Notes under the pieces: model-generated
Told to the model about the DNA's origin: nothing
What the model saw: the letters and a program-made list of their open reading frames with translations, nothing else
The model's database searches: none
Shown here: one piece after another, positions 18,087-26,482 of the stretch
Layout: each line of letters starts with the position of its first letter
How positions within the stretch are numbered: the stretch's first letter is position 1
Program-made: the position numbers and the translations under genes
Assembly: GCF_004151235.1 (NCBI RefSeq)
Contig: NZ_JUIV01000002.1
Location: 310,001 to 374,000 of the forward strand
DNA from: Flavobacterium anhuiense
GTDB lineage: Bacteria; Bacteroidota; Bacteroidia; Flavobacteriales; Flavobacteriaceae
Direction: 5' to 3'
DNA length: 64,000 nucleotides

Positions 18087-18125
18087 CTAATACCGTTCGG
18101 CTTCTTGAAACCTGAACGGTATTAG
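18087..18125. repeat. 12-bp perfect inverted repeat between SDR and AraC genes
   Basis: CTAATACCGTTC and GAACGGTATTAG flank a 15-nt loop. There is no T-run on either side, so this may be a processing hairpin or a repeat element rather than a terminator. Confidence 0.6.
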
Positions 18126-18136
18126 TTTGAAATGAA

Positions 18137-18940
18137 TTATTCTCCAAAAAATTGTTTGCCAAATTCAGAACGAAAAACTTCATCGCCTACTTCTAGTCTG
18201 TGTTTGTAAAATGCTTTTGCATCTTCACCGGCAACATATCTTAATTGATTTTTTCCGTCAGTTGCAGCTTCGTAAACAACATCGGCAATTTGTTCTGGAG
18301 TTGATGCCATTTCAAACATGGTGTCAACACTAGCAAACATTTTATCTACCATTGTCTGATATTCAGGTTTGGCACCAGTATCTAATGAGCCATGAAGAAA
18401 TTCAGTTTTGATACCGCCAGGAGAAACCGTTTTAATATGTATTCCAAACGGATTCAATTCATAAGCCATACTTTCGCTCCAGCCTTCTAATCCCCATTTT
18501 GTTGCGTGATAGATTGATCCTAAAGGAAAAGCGATTAATCCGCCAATAGAAGTTGTAGAGATAAACAAACCGCTTTTTCTTTCTCTGAAATACGGTATAA
18601 AAGCATTTGTAACGCGAATTACTCCCAATAAATTTGTGTCCAATTGTTTGGTGATTTGAGAATCAGAAAGACTTTCCAAAGGGCCAATTAATCCATAGCC
18701 AGCATTATTAAAAACGATATCAATGTCACTGATTTCAAGCGCTTTTTTAACTGTGTTTTGAATTTGATCATAATTCGTAACGTCCAAAGGTAAAAGCGTT
18801 ACATTTTTTAATTGAGAAAGTTCGGTTTCTTTTTCAGGAGTTCTCATCGTTGCGATTACGTTCCATCCTTTTTCGTGGAATAATTTTGCTGTTGCTTTTC
18901 CTAAACCTGATGATGCTCCTGTGATAAAAATTGTTTTCAT
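18137..18940 (-). CDS. short-chain dehydrogenase/reductase
   Basis: A 267-residue Rossmann oxidoreductase. It has the cofactor motif TGASSGLGKAT at residues 6-16, the NNAGYG motif, and the catalytic Tyr/Lys pair in SIYHATKWGLEGWSE, with the catalytic Ser in STTSIGG. The substrate cannot be told. Divergence into an AraC neighbour suggests a regulated detoxification or catabolic role. Confidence 0.9.
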   Translation of the reverse strand: MKTIFITGASSGLGKATAKLFHEKGWNVIATMRTPEKETELSQLKNVTLLPLDVTNYDQIQNTVKKALEISDIDIVFNNAGYGLIGPLESLSDSQITKQLDTNLLGVIRVTNAFIPYFRERKSGLFISTTSIGGLIAFPLGSIYHATKWGLEGWSESMAYELNPFGIHIKTVSPGGIKTEFLHGSLDTGAKPEYQTMVDKMFASVDTMFEMASTPEQIADVVYEAATDGKNQLRYVAGEDAKAFYKHRLEVGDEVFRSEFGKQFFGE

Positions 18941-19458
18941 GATTATTATTTTTAATTGTTATAATTTGATGAAGCAAAGTTCAGGATACACTGTAGTTTA
19001 AAAGTGTTCATTTTGGTGCAATGAGTATCCAAAATGAATAATTGAAGCTTTTTGGATTAAAAAACTTTGAGTGTAATTGTTTTTAAACACATAGAAACAT
19101 AGTTTTCTTTGTCTACAAAGGCGTTTCACTCATTTTAAATAAACCCCGATAGCTATCGGGACTATGTGTGAAAATCTAGATTTTCTAAAATCTCTTTTTT
19201 ACAGAACTAAAATCTATGTTTCTATGTGTTTAATTTTTTTGCGAATGGCAATCAACGAGTTCTAATTAACGTTTTTGTTAACAACTTTAGCTTCTTTATT
19301 TCCCTAAAAAAAGTGTAAATTTGAATTCCTCCGATTTTTCATTGCGTATTTTGCTATGTTTCATGTTGTCAATAATTTACAATGTGAAAGATATGAAATT
19401 TTGGACACGAGCGAAGCGAACTGGCGAAGCAATTTAAAATTTGACTTTTTACAACTCT
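18941..19458. other. intergenic stretch between SDR and dnaE
   Basis: No gene is seen. It holds the composite inverted repeat at 19085-19231 and, near 19405-19430, a short GCGAAGCGAACTGGCGAAGC word just before dnaE. The dnaE promoter must lie here but is not evident. Confidence 0.5.
19085..19231. repeat. 18-bp inverted repeat enclosing a CCCGATAGCTATCGGG palindrome
   Basis: AAACACATAGAAACATAG (19085-19102) is the exact reverse complement of 19214-19231. The 16-bp perfect palindrome CCCGATAGCTATCGGG lies between them at 19145-19160. The same 16-mer recurs at 28668-28683. Confidence 0.85.
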
Positions 19459-22400
19459 ATGTATTTAATATTCGATACCGAAACAACCGGATTACCAAAA
19501 CGCTGGGACGCCCCAATTACCGATTCTGATAACTGGCCTCGCTGTATACAAATCGCTTGGCAATTGCATGACGAAATGGGACAGCTTGTCGAACATCAAG
19601 ATTATTTGGTAAAACCAGAAGGATTTAACATTCCGTATGATGCCGAGCGTATTCACGGAATCTCGACTGAATTGGCGGAAGCCGATGGAATCACTTTGGC
19701 CGAAGTTTTAGAGAAATTCAATATTGCTTTAAGCAAAACCAAATTCATTGTTGGACAGAATTTAGGTTTCGACGTTAATATTATGGGAGCCGAATTCCAT
19801 AGAATGGGAGTGGAATCTACTATGGCTTCAATTCCTGTTTTGGATACTTGTACAGAAGTTACCGCTTCATTATTACAGCTTCCAGGAGGGCGTGGAGGAA
19901 AATTCAAGCTTCCAACTTTGACCGAATTGCATGAATATTTATTCAGTGTACCTTTCGCGGAAGCGCACAACGCAACTGCAGACGTTGAGGCAACTACGCG
20001 TTGTTTCTTGGAATTGGTTAGAAGGGAAGTCTTCACGAAAGAAGAGCTTGACGTTCCTAAAGAATATTTCAAAGATTTTCAGGAAAGAAATCCAGAGCCG
20101 TTTAAGTTAATTGGCTTAAAACATATCAACTTAAAAGCGGCTTCTGATAAAATCAGAGAACAGCTTAAAGCTTTAGCTGGAGAAGGTCAGCAAACAATTG
20201 TTTCAGAAGAAGATAAAGCGGATTTCAAAGCTGCAAAATTTGCACATTTACACAATCATACACAGTTTTCGGTACTTCAATCGACTATCGGAATTGGAAA
20301 TATTGTTGCGGCTGCAGCTAAAAACGGAATGCCGGCCGTTGCCATGACAGATACAGGAAACATGATGGGAGCTTTTCACTTTGTGAGCGCCGTTATGAAC
20401 CACAATAAAGCGGCTTCCGGAAAAAATAAAGCTTTAGTAGAAGCGGGAGAAGAACCAACAGAAACTGAGGTAAAACCAATTGTTGGTTGCGAATTTAATA
20501 TCTGCGAAAATCACTTAGATAAAAGCAAAAAAGACAACGGGTATCAGGTTGTTTTGATGGCTAAAAATAAAGCTGGATATCACAATTTGGCTAAAATGGC
20601 TTCGATTGCCTATACAGACGGATTTTATTATGTTCCAAGGATTGACCGTAACATTGTAGAGCAATACAAAGGCGACATCATGGTTTTGTCTGGGAATTTA
20701 TACGGAGAGATTCCGAGTAAAATCTTGAATATTGGTGAAAATCAAGCTGAAGAAGCTTTAATTTGGTGGAAAGAACAATTCGGCGAAGATTTCTATCTTG
20801 AAGTGATGCGCCACAATCAGGAAGATGAAAATCGTGTCAACAAAACCCTGATTGAGTTTTCAAAAAAACACGATGTAAAGTTAATTGCGACCAACAATAC
20901 TTATTATTTAAATAAAGAAGATGCCAATGCACACGACATTTTATTGTGTGTAAAAGACGGAGAAAAACAAGCGACGCCAATTGGACGTGGACGCGGATAC
21001 CGTTACGGACTTCCAAATCAGGAATACTACTTCAAGTCGCAAGACGAGATGAAAAAGCTTTTTGCTGATTTGCCTGAAGCCATTATCAATATTCAGGAAA
21101 TTATTGATAAGGTCGAAGGATATTCGCTTTATCGTGATGTATTGCTTCCGAAATTCGAAATTCCGGACGAATTTGTTGATCCTGAAGATGAAAAAGACAA
21201 TGGCGTTCGTGGGGAAAATGCTTATTTGCGACATCTTACCATGGAAGGTGCCAAAAGACGTTATGGCGAAATCACCGAATCAATTCAGGAACGTCTAGAT
21301 TTTGAGTTGATGACAATTTCAAACTCAGGATATCCGGGATATTTCTTGATTGTACAGGATTTCATCGCCGAGGCAAGAAAAATGGACGTTTCGGTAGGGC
21401 CTGGACGTGGTTCTGCAGCGGGTTCTGCCGTTGCATATTGTCTCGGAATTACCAATATCGACCCGATTAAATACGATTTGCTTTTTGAGCGTTTCCTAAA
21501 TCCTGACCGTGTATCGATGCCCGATATTGATATTGACTTTGATGACGAGGGTCGTGGACGTGTAATGGAATACGTAATCAACAAATACGGTCAAAAACAG
21601 GTGGCACAGATTATCACGTATGGTAAAATGGCGACCAAATCGGCAATTCGTGATACAGCTCGTGTACTGGATTTGCCATTGTTTGAAGCCGATAGAATCG
21701 CAAAATTGATTCCGGGAATGATGCCGTCAAAATGGAATTTAGCGCGTTTTATTTCGGAGAGTGAAGAGGAGGTTAAAAAAGCCCTTCGTTCGGACGAATT
21801 TGACAATGTAAAAGAATTAATTGCCATTGCAAATGAAGATGATTTGGCAGGAGAAACCATTCAGCAGGCAAAAATCTTGGAAGGATCTATGCGTAACACG
21901 GGAATTCACGCCTGCGGGGTAATCATTACGCCGTCGGATATTACGAATTATGTTCCCGTAACAACCGCAAAAGATTCCGATTTATATGTAACGCAGTTTG
22001 ACAACTCGGTTGCAGAAAGTGCTGGATTGCTGAAAATGGACTTCTTGGGTCTGAAGACCCTTACGCTGATAAAAGATACCGTAAAACTGGTAAAATATAG
22101 AACGGGAATTGAATTGAATCCAGATACTTTTCCAATCGATGATGAAGAAACGTATGCGCTTTTCCAAAGAGGTGAAACTGTTGGAATCTTCCAATACGAG
22201 TCGCCTGGGATGCAGAAATACATGAAAGACCTAAAGCCAACGGTTTTTGGAGATTTAATTGCCATGAACGCCTTATATCGTCCAGGACCTTTGGAGTATA
22301 TCCCGTCTTTCGTTCGAAGAAAAAATGGCGATGAAGAAATCAAATACGACTTAGATGCCTGTGCGGAATATTTGTCTGAAACGTACGGAATTACCGTTTA

Positions 22401-23994
22401 CCAAGAGCAGGTAATGCTTTTGTCTCAGTCTTTGGCAGGATTTACAAAGGGTGAGGCCGACGTCTTGCGTAAAGCGATGGGTAAGAAACAAAAAGACGTA
22501 CTAGACAAAATGAAGCCGAAATTCGTTGAACAAGCTGCAGCAAAAGGACACGATGCCAAAATTTTGGAGAAAATCTGGAAAGACTGGGAAGCCTTTGCGA
22601 GTTACGCCTTCAATAAATCGCACTCGACTTGTTATGCTTGGATTGCATATCAAACGGCTTATTTAAAAGCGCATTATCCTGCCGAATATATGGCAGCGGT
22701 ACTTTCCAATAACATGAACGATATCAAACAGGTTTCGTTCTTTATGGAGGAATGTAAACGTATGGGATTGCAGGTTTTAGGACCGTGCGTAAATGAGTCG
22801 TACTATAAATTTACAGTAAACGATGATTATGCGGTTCGTTTCGGAATGGGGGCTATTAAAGGCGTGGGAGCAGGAGCTGTAGAAACGATCGTAGAAAACA
22901 GAAAAGATGGGAGATATAAATCGATTTTTGATTTAGCGAAGCGAATTGACCTTCGCGCAGCTAACAAAAAAGCGATTGAGAACTTAGCATTGGCTGGAGG
23001 TTTTGATTCATTTGAAGGAACTACCAGAGCGCAGTATTTCCATGATGATGGTGACGGAATAACTTTCTACGAAAAAGCAATGCGCTACGGATCTAAGTTT
23101 CAGGAAAATGAAAACTCTTCACAAGTAAGTTTGTTTGGAGAAACCAGCGAAGTGCAAATCGCAGAGCCTGTTGTGCCACCTTGCGAAGACTGGAGTACAA
23201 TGGAAAAATTGGCTAAAGAAAAAGAAGTTGTCGGAATCTATATTTCTGGACATCCGCTTGATGATTTTAGATTCGAAATGAAATATTTCTGTAATGCCCG
23301 TTTAGAAGCATTAAAAAGCATGAACGAGTATGTGGGGAAAAATCTAATGTTTGCTGGAATTATTAATAACGTCCAACATCGTGTAGCTAAAAACGGAAAA
23401 GGTTGGGCGGCTTTCAACTTAGAAGGTTATGATGAGAGTTATGAGTTTAAGATTTTTGGAGAAGAATATTTGAAATTCCGCCATTTCTTAATTCAGAACA
23501 ATTTTGCTTTTATAAAAATATTGATTAAAGATGGATGGGTAAATCACGATACTGGTAAAAAATCGGATCCTAGAATGCAGTTTGTGGAGATTCGCCAATT
23601 GCAGGATATTTTGGAAGCTTTCGCTAAAAAACTAATTGTACTATTGAATATCAAAGATCTGCATCCGGAGTTTATTCATAAATTAAGTCATTTGTTTGCT
23701 GAAAATAAAGGAGAGAATTCAGTGACTTTTGAAATTATGGAATTAGAAAAAATAAAGCGTCTAGTTGAGGTAGAAACGCCAACCGATTTTGAAGCCGATG
23801 ATGCCGTTTTTGAAGATGAGAATGAAAATGAAGATGCGGCACTCGAAAGTACAAAAGTGCAAGAGGTAAATGAAGTTGAAGAAATAAAAGTAGTAACCAA
23901 ATTAACGATGCCTAGCCGCCGTGTGAAGGTTAGAATCTCAACTGAATTATTGCAAGAATTGGAGAAAATGCAGATTAATTTTAAATTGAACTAA
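19459..23994 (+). CDS. dnaE: DNA polymerase III alpha subunit fused to a proofreading exonuclease
   Basis: A replicative polymerase of 1511 residues. Residues 1-190 are a DnaQ-like DEDDh exonuclease (YLIFDTETTGLPK, GQNLGFDVNIMG, HNATADVEAT), which supplies proofreading on the same chain. A PHP domain follows (FAHLHNHTQFSVLQS). The C-family polymerase core has MPDIDIDFDDEGRG near residue 690 with the catalytic Asp residues and GPGRGSAAGSAVAYCLGIT. HhH and OB-fold regions come after. The ATG at 19459 is preferred over a TTG six codons upstream because homologs begin at MYLIFDTETTG. In E. coli the exonuclease is a separate subunit, whereas fused forms are known in Bacteroidetes. It appears to be transcribed alone. 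Confidence 0.96.
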   Translation: MYLIFDTETTGLPKRWDAPITDSDNWPRCIQIAWQLHDEMGQLVEHQDYLVKPEGFNIPYDAERIHGISTELAEADGITLAEVLEKFNIALSKTKFIVGQNLGFDVNIMGAEFHRMGVESTMASIPVLDTCTEVTASLLQLPGGRGGKFKLPTLTELHEYLFSVPFAEAHNATADVEATTRCFLELVRREVFTKEELDVPKEYFKDFQERNPEPFKLIGLKHINLKAASDKIREQLKALAGEGQQTIVSEEDKADFKAAKFAHLHNHTQFSVLQSTIGIGNIVAAAAKNGMPAVAMTDTGNMMGAFHFVSAVMNHNKAASGKNKALVEAGEEPTETEVKPIVGCEFNICENHLDKSKKDNGYQVVLMAKNKAGYHNLAKMASIAYTDGFYYVPRIDRNIVEQYKGDIMVLSGNLYGEIPSKILNIGENQAEEALIWWKEQFGEDFYLEVMRHNQEDENRVNKTLIEFSKKHDVKLIATNNTYYLNKEDANAHDILLCVKDGEKQATPIGRGRGYRYGLPNQEYYFKSQDEMKKLFADLPEAIINIQEIIDKVEGYSLYRDVLLPKFEIPDEFVDPEDEKDNGVRGENAYLRHLTMEGAKRRYGEITESIQERLDFELMTISNSGYPGYFLIVQDFIAEARKMDVSVGPGRGSAAGSAVAYCLGITNIDPIKYDLLFERFLNPDRVSMPDIDIDFDDEGRGRVMEYVINKYGQKQVAQIITYGKMATKSAIRDTARVLDLPLFEADRIAKLIPGMMPSKWNLARFISESEEEVKKALRSDEFDNVKELIAIANEDDLAGETIQQAKILEGSMRNTGIHACGVIITPSDITNYVPVTTAKDSDLYVTQFDNSVAESAGLLKMDFLGLKTLTLIKDTVKLVKYRTGIELNPDTFPIDDEETYALFQRGETVGIFQYESPGMQKYMKDLKPTVFGDLIAMNALYRPGPLEYIPSFVRRKNGDEEIKYDLDACAEYLSETYGITVYQEQVMLLSQSLAGFTKGEADVLRKAMGKKQKDVLDKMKPKFVEQAAAKGHDAKILEKIWKDWEAFASYAFNKSHSTCYAWIAYQTAYLKAHYPAEYMAAVLSNNMNDIKQVSFFMEECKRMGLQVLGPCVNESYYKFTVNDDYAVRFGMGAIKGVGAGAVETIVENRKDGRYKSIFDLAKRIDLRAANKKAIENLALAGGFDSFEGTTRAQYFHDDGDGITFYEKAMRYGSKFQENENSSQVSLFGETSEVQIAEPVVPPCEDWSTMEKLAKEKEVVGIYISGHPLDDFRFEMKYFCNARLEALKSMNEYVGKNLMFAGIINNVQHRVAKNGKGWAAFNLEGYDESYEFKIFGEEYLKFRHFLIQNNFAFIKILIKDGWVNHDTGKKSDPRMQFVEIRQLQDILEAFAKKLIVLLNIKDLHPEFIHKLSHLFAENKGENSVTFEIMELEKIKRLVEVETPTDFEADDAVFEDENENEDAALESTKVQEVNEVEEIKVVTKLTMPSRRVKVRISTELLQELEKMQINFKLN

Positions 23995-24141
23995 AAAATT
24001 AACAGTTAAAATTTAAAAAGATGTTAGTTTTTTGTGTTAAAAATATGCATGCATAATACTTTTTTAGTAATATTGCGCCAAATTACAACGTTTTCGTTCC
24101 AAGTCTAACTTTACAAACTGTACGAATGTGTTAAAATATTC

Positions 24142-24149
24142 TATGTTTG
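24142..24149 (+). promoter_or_regulatory. -7 element TATGTTTG
   Basis: TAnnTTTG match 23 bp before the barrel gene start. The upstream TTG is not clear. Confidence 0.5.
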
Positions 24150-24171
24150 TACTAATCAATAAATCAAAATT

Positions 24172-25092
24172 ATGAAAAAGAACCTATTTTTATTAGGATT
24201 ATTAGTTTGCTCAATGGCGACAGTGGCGCAGACAGAAAAAGCAGATAAGCCAGAAAGCTGGTATTTTAAATTAGGAGGGTCATATTTCAACCAAACTGCT
24301 TCAACTGAGTTTCCAACGGTTGGAGGAAATCCAGCTTTAGATAGAACATACGTTGGTGGAAAATTAGTTTCTGAGAAAAGTGTTACAGGTTCATTTGGGC
24401 AAGGTTTTAGAACTGGTTTAACTGCGGGATATCGTTTCTCTACACGTTTAGGAGTTGAGCTAGGAATAAACTACTATAATAGCAATGATAAGAAAATGGC
24501 ACAAACTACTACAGATGCGATTTTTGTTTCTGGAGGAAAACCTGTTTACAATTTTAAATCGGTTGGTCAAATTACAGCGTTTGATCTTGCTCCGGCACTT
24601 GTAATGTTTTTAGGAGAAACTAATGGTTTTGAGCCATATACTAAAGTCGGTGTTCTAGTTCCAATTCATGGAGATTTAGAAATTACTACTGATGCAATTG
24701 TACCTACAGGTGTTGCGAATCCTGCAACTGCTGCTGTTCATAGTGTTGATAAAGTTAAGCCAAATCCAACTATTGGTTTTTCAGCTGCTTTAGGTACTTC
24801 TTATAAATTAGGAAAACATATTTCTGCATTTGCTGAATTGGAATATCGCAACTTTACCGTTCACGGGAAAACAAAAGAAACTACTGAGTTTAAAATGAAT
24901 GGTCAAGATGCTTTAGGAAGTAGAACTACTGCTCAAATCCATACAAATTACAGAGACGGATTAGATGTGAATTCGAATAACGCAGCAACAAATCCAAATG
25001 GTGTTGATTCAACAAAACCAATGGACGAGTTAAGCTCATATGTTGGTATTTCTGGTTTAGGATTAACATTAGGTATCAAATACAGCCTATAA
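24172..25092 (+). CDS. outer-membrane beta-barrel protein
   Basis: A 306-residue protein with a signal peptide (MKKNLFLLGLLVCSMATVAQ). Alternating amphipathic strands follow (FRTGLTAGYRFSTRLGVELG, TIGFSAALGTSYKLGKHISA), and the last residue class fits an outer-membrane barrel (GISGLGLTLGIKYSL). It has the OmpA/porin-like barrel pattern with no C-terminal peptidoglycan-binding domain. Function is unknown. A terminator follows 34 bp later. Confidence 0.85.
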   Translation: MKKNLFLLGLLVCSMATVAQTEKADKPESWYFKLGGSYFNQTASTEFPTVGGNPALDRTYVGGKLVSEKSVTGSFGQGFRTGLTAGYRFSTRLGVELGINYYNSNDKKMAQTTTDAIFVSGGKPVYNFKSVGQITAFDLAPALVMFLGETNGFEPYTKVGVLVPIHGDLEITTDAIVPTGVANPATAAVHSVDKVKPNPTIGFSAALGTSYKLGKHISAFAELEYRNFTVHGKTKETTEFKMNGQDALGSRTTAQIHTNYRDGLDVNSNNAATNPNGVDSTKPMDELSSYVGISGLGLTLGIKYSL

Positions 25093-25125
25093 TTTTTCCA
25101 ATTTTTTTATAGTTTATAGTTTACA

Positions 25126-25159
25126 AAAAGAGGATATTCGAAAGAATATCCTCTTTTTT
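25126..25159 (+). terminator. Rho-independent terminator
   Basis: AAAAAGAGGATATTC pairs with GAATATCCTCTTTTT around a short loop. It is symmetrical enough to serve the convergent oxidoreductase gene too. Confidence 0.88.
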
Positions 25160-25204
25160 ATGCTCATTTTTTGTCATTTCGATTTCTATGACAAACAGTG
25201 CGAA

Positions 25205-26200
25205 CTATTTAGAATTCTCTCTAAACTCCTTCAAAACCTTATCAATAACCCAAGTGGTTCTTGCGCCAGAAGTTCCTTTAGACGGAGAAACCCCTTCATT
25301 TCCTAATAATTCAGAGACAACTGTTTCAATAAAAGGCTGTTGAATATGAAGCGGATTTTCAATTGTAATGGTTTCTTTTTCTCCATTAGCATATTGCATA
25401 TGTAGAGGATCATTTCCAAAAGTAGAAAAAGAGATTTTACCTTTATCGCCTACAATTTCAGTATTGTCATAACGTTCGAAACTTGCAAAATTCCAAATGC
25501 CAGATCCATGAATTCCGTTTTCGAATAAAAAAGACATCGAAACAGCGTCTTCGGCTGGATAAGCCATTAATTGAGAAGTCGCATGTCCGCGAACTGATTT
25601 TATCGGACCTAAAACAAAATCTAAGAAATCTAAAGTGTGGCAAGCTAAATCAACAAAGATTCCGCCTCCTGAAATATGCGGTAAAACGGTCCAAGGAAGA
25701 TTGATTTCGTCATCATAACGTGCTTCAAAAGGATGATACAAAACACAATTGACATGTCTTATAGTTCCAAGTTTTCCTTGATCGATAATTTCTTTTATTT
25801 TTAAAAAACGTGGTAAAGCTCTTCTATAATAAGCTACAAATAAAGGAACATTGTGTTCTTTACAAGCGCTGATCATTTCGTTGCATTCCTCAAAAGTCAA
25901 AGCCATTGGTTTTTCAACGTAAACAGGTTTTCCTGCTTTGGCACATAAAATTGTATATTCTTTATGAGAAGATGGCGGAGTAGCAATATAAATAGCATCA
26001 ACTTCTGGATCATTTATTAAATCTTCAGCATTTGAATACCATTTCGGAACGTTATGACGTTTTGCGTAATCTTCAGCGAGAGCGGCATCTCTTCGCATTA
26101 CTGCGACTAAAGCTGAGTTTGGAGCTTTCTGAAAAGCAGGTCCGCTTTTTACTTCGGTCACATTCCCGCAGCCAATAATTCCCCATTTTATAATTTCCAT
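25205..26200 (-). CDS. Gfo/Idh/MocA-family oxidoreductase
   Basis: A 331-residue NAD(P)-dependent sugar or polyol dehydrogenase-like protein. It has the Rossmann start IIKWGIIGCGNVTEVKSGPA, the family motif GKPVYVEKPMALTFEE with the Lys typical of the active site, and a C-terminal beta-sheet domain. The frame is open 33 codons further upstream, but that part reads through an intergenic repeat (CCACGAATT words). The ATG at 26200 begins the conserved fold. Substrate unknown. Confidence 0.9.
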   Translation of the reverse strand: MEIIKWGIIGCGNVTEVKSGPAFQKAPNSALVAVMRRDAALAEDYAKRHNVPKWYSNAEDLINDPEVDAIYIATPPSSHKEYTILCAKAGKPVYVEKPMALTFEECNEMISACKEHNVPLFVAYYRRALPRFLKIKEIIDQGKLGTIRHVNCVLYHPFEARYDDEINLPWTVLPHISGGGIFVDLACHTLDFLDFVLGPIKSVRGHATSQLMAYPAEDAVSMSFLFENGIHGSGIWNFASFERYDNTEIVGDKGKISFSTFGNDPLHMQYANGEKETITIENPLHIQQPFIETVVSELLGNEGVSPSKGTSGARTTWVIDKVLKEFRENSK

Positions 26201-26232
26201 TGTGTAAGTTTTAGGTTTCTCAAATTTAAAAA

Positions 26233-26463
26233 AGGTTTGCCACGAATTGCACGAATTTCCACGAATTCTTTTTTTGCCACAGATTAAAAGGATTTGCACA
26301 GATTACTAAAGTAAGCGCATAGATATTAAAATCATTTTAATCTGTGGCAAAAAAACATATAGAATGTAATTTTTCACAATTTAAATTAGTGAAAATTCGA
26401 GTAATTAGTGGCAAAATAAAAAGCCACGATATTCAGAAAATAATTCGTGAATTCGTGGCTTAA
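26233..26463. repeat. intergenic repeat cluster (CCACGAATT / CCACAGATTAA words)
   Basis: Several copies of GCCACGAATT and GCCACAGATTAA lie in opposite orientations: TTGCCACAGATTAAAA near 26274 against TTTTAATCTGTGGCAA near 26335, and GCCACGAATT near 26234 against GAATTCGTGGC near 26450. Related words occur at 33005-33235 and 57319-57379, so this is a dispersed genomic repeat family. Confidence 0.75.
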
Positions 26464-26482
26464 AAAATTTCAGCTTAAAGTC

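Noticed and set aside
19441..19458. TTG start for dnaE
   Set aside because: The exonuclease domain begins MYLIFDTETTG at 19459 with an ATG.
26201..26299. 33-codon N-terminal extension of the Gfo/Idh/MocA protein
   Set aside because: It reads through CCACGAATT repeats; the Rossmann fold starts at the ATG at 26200.
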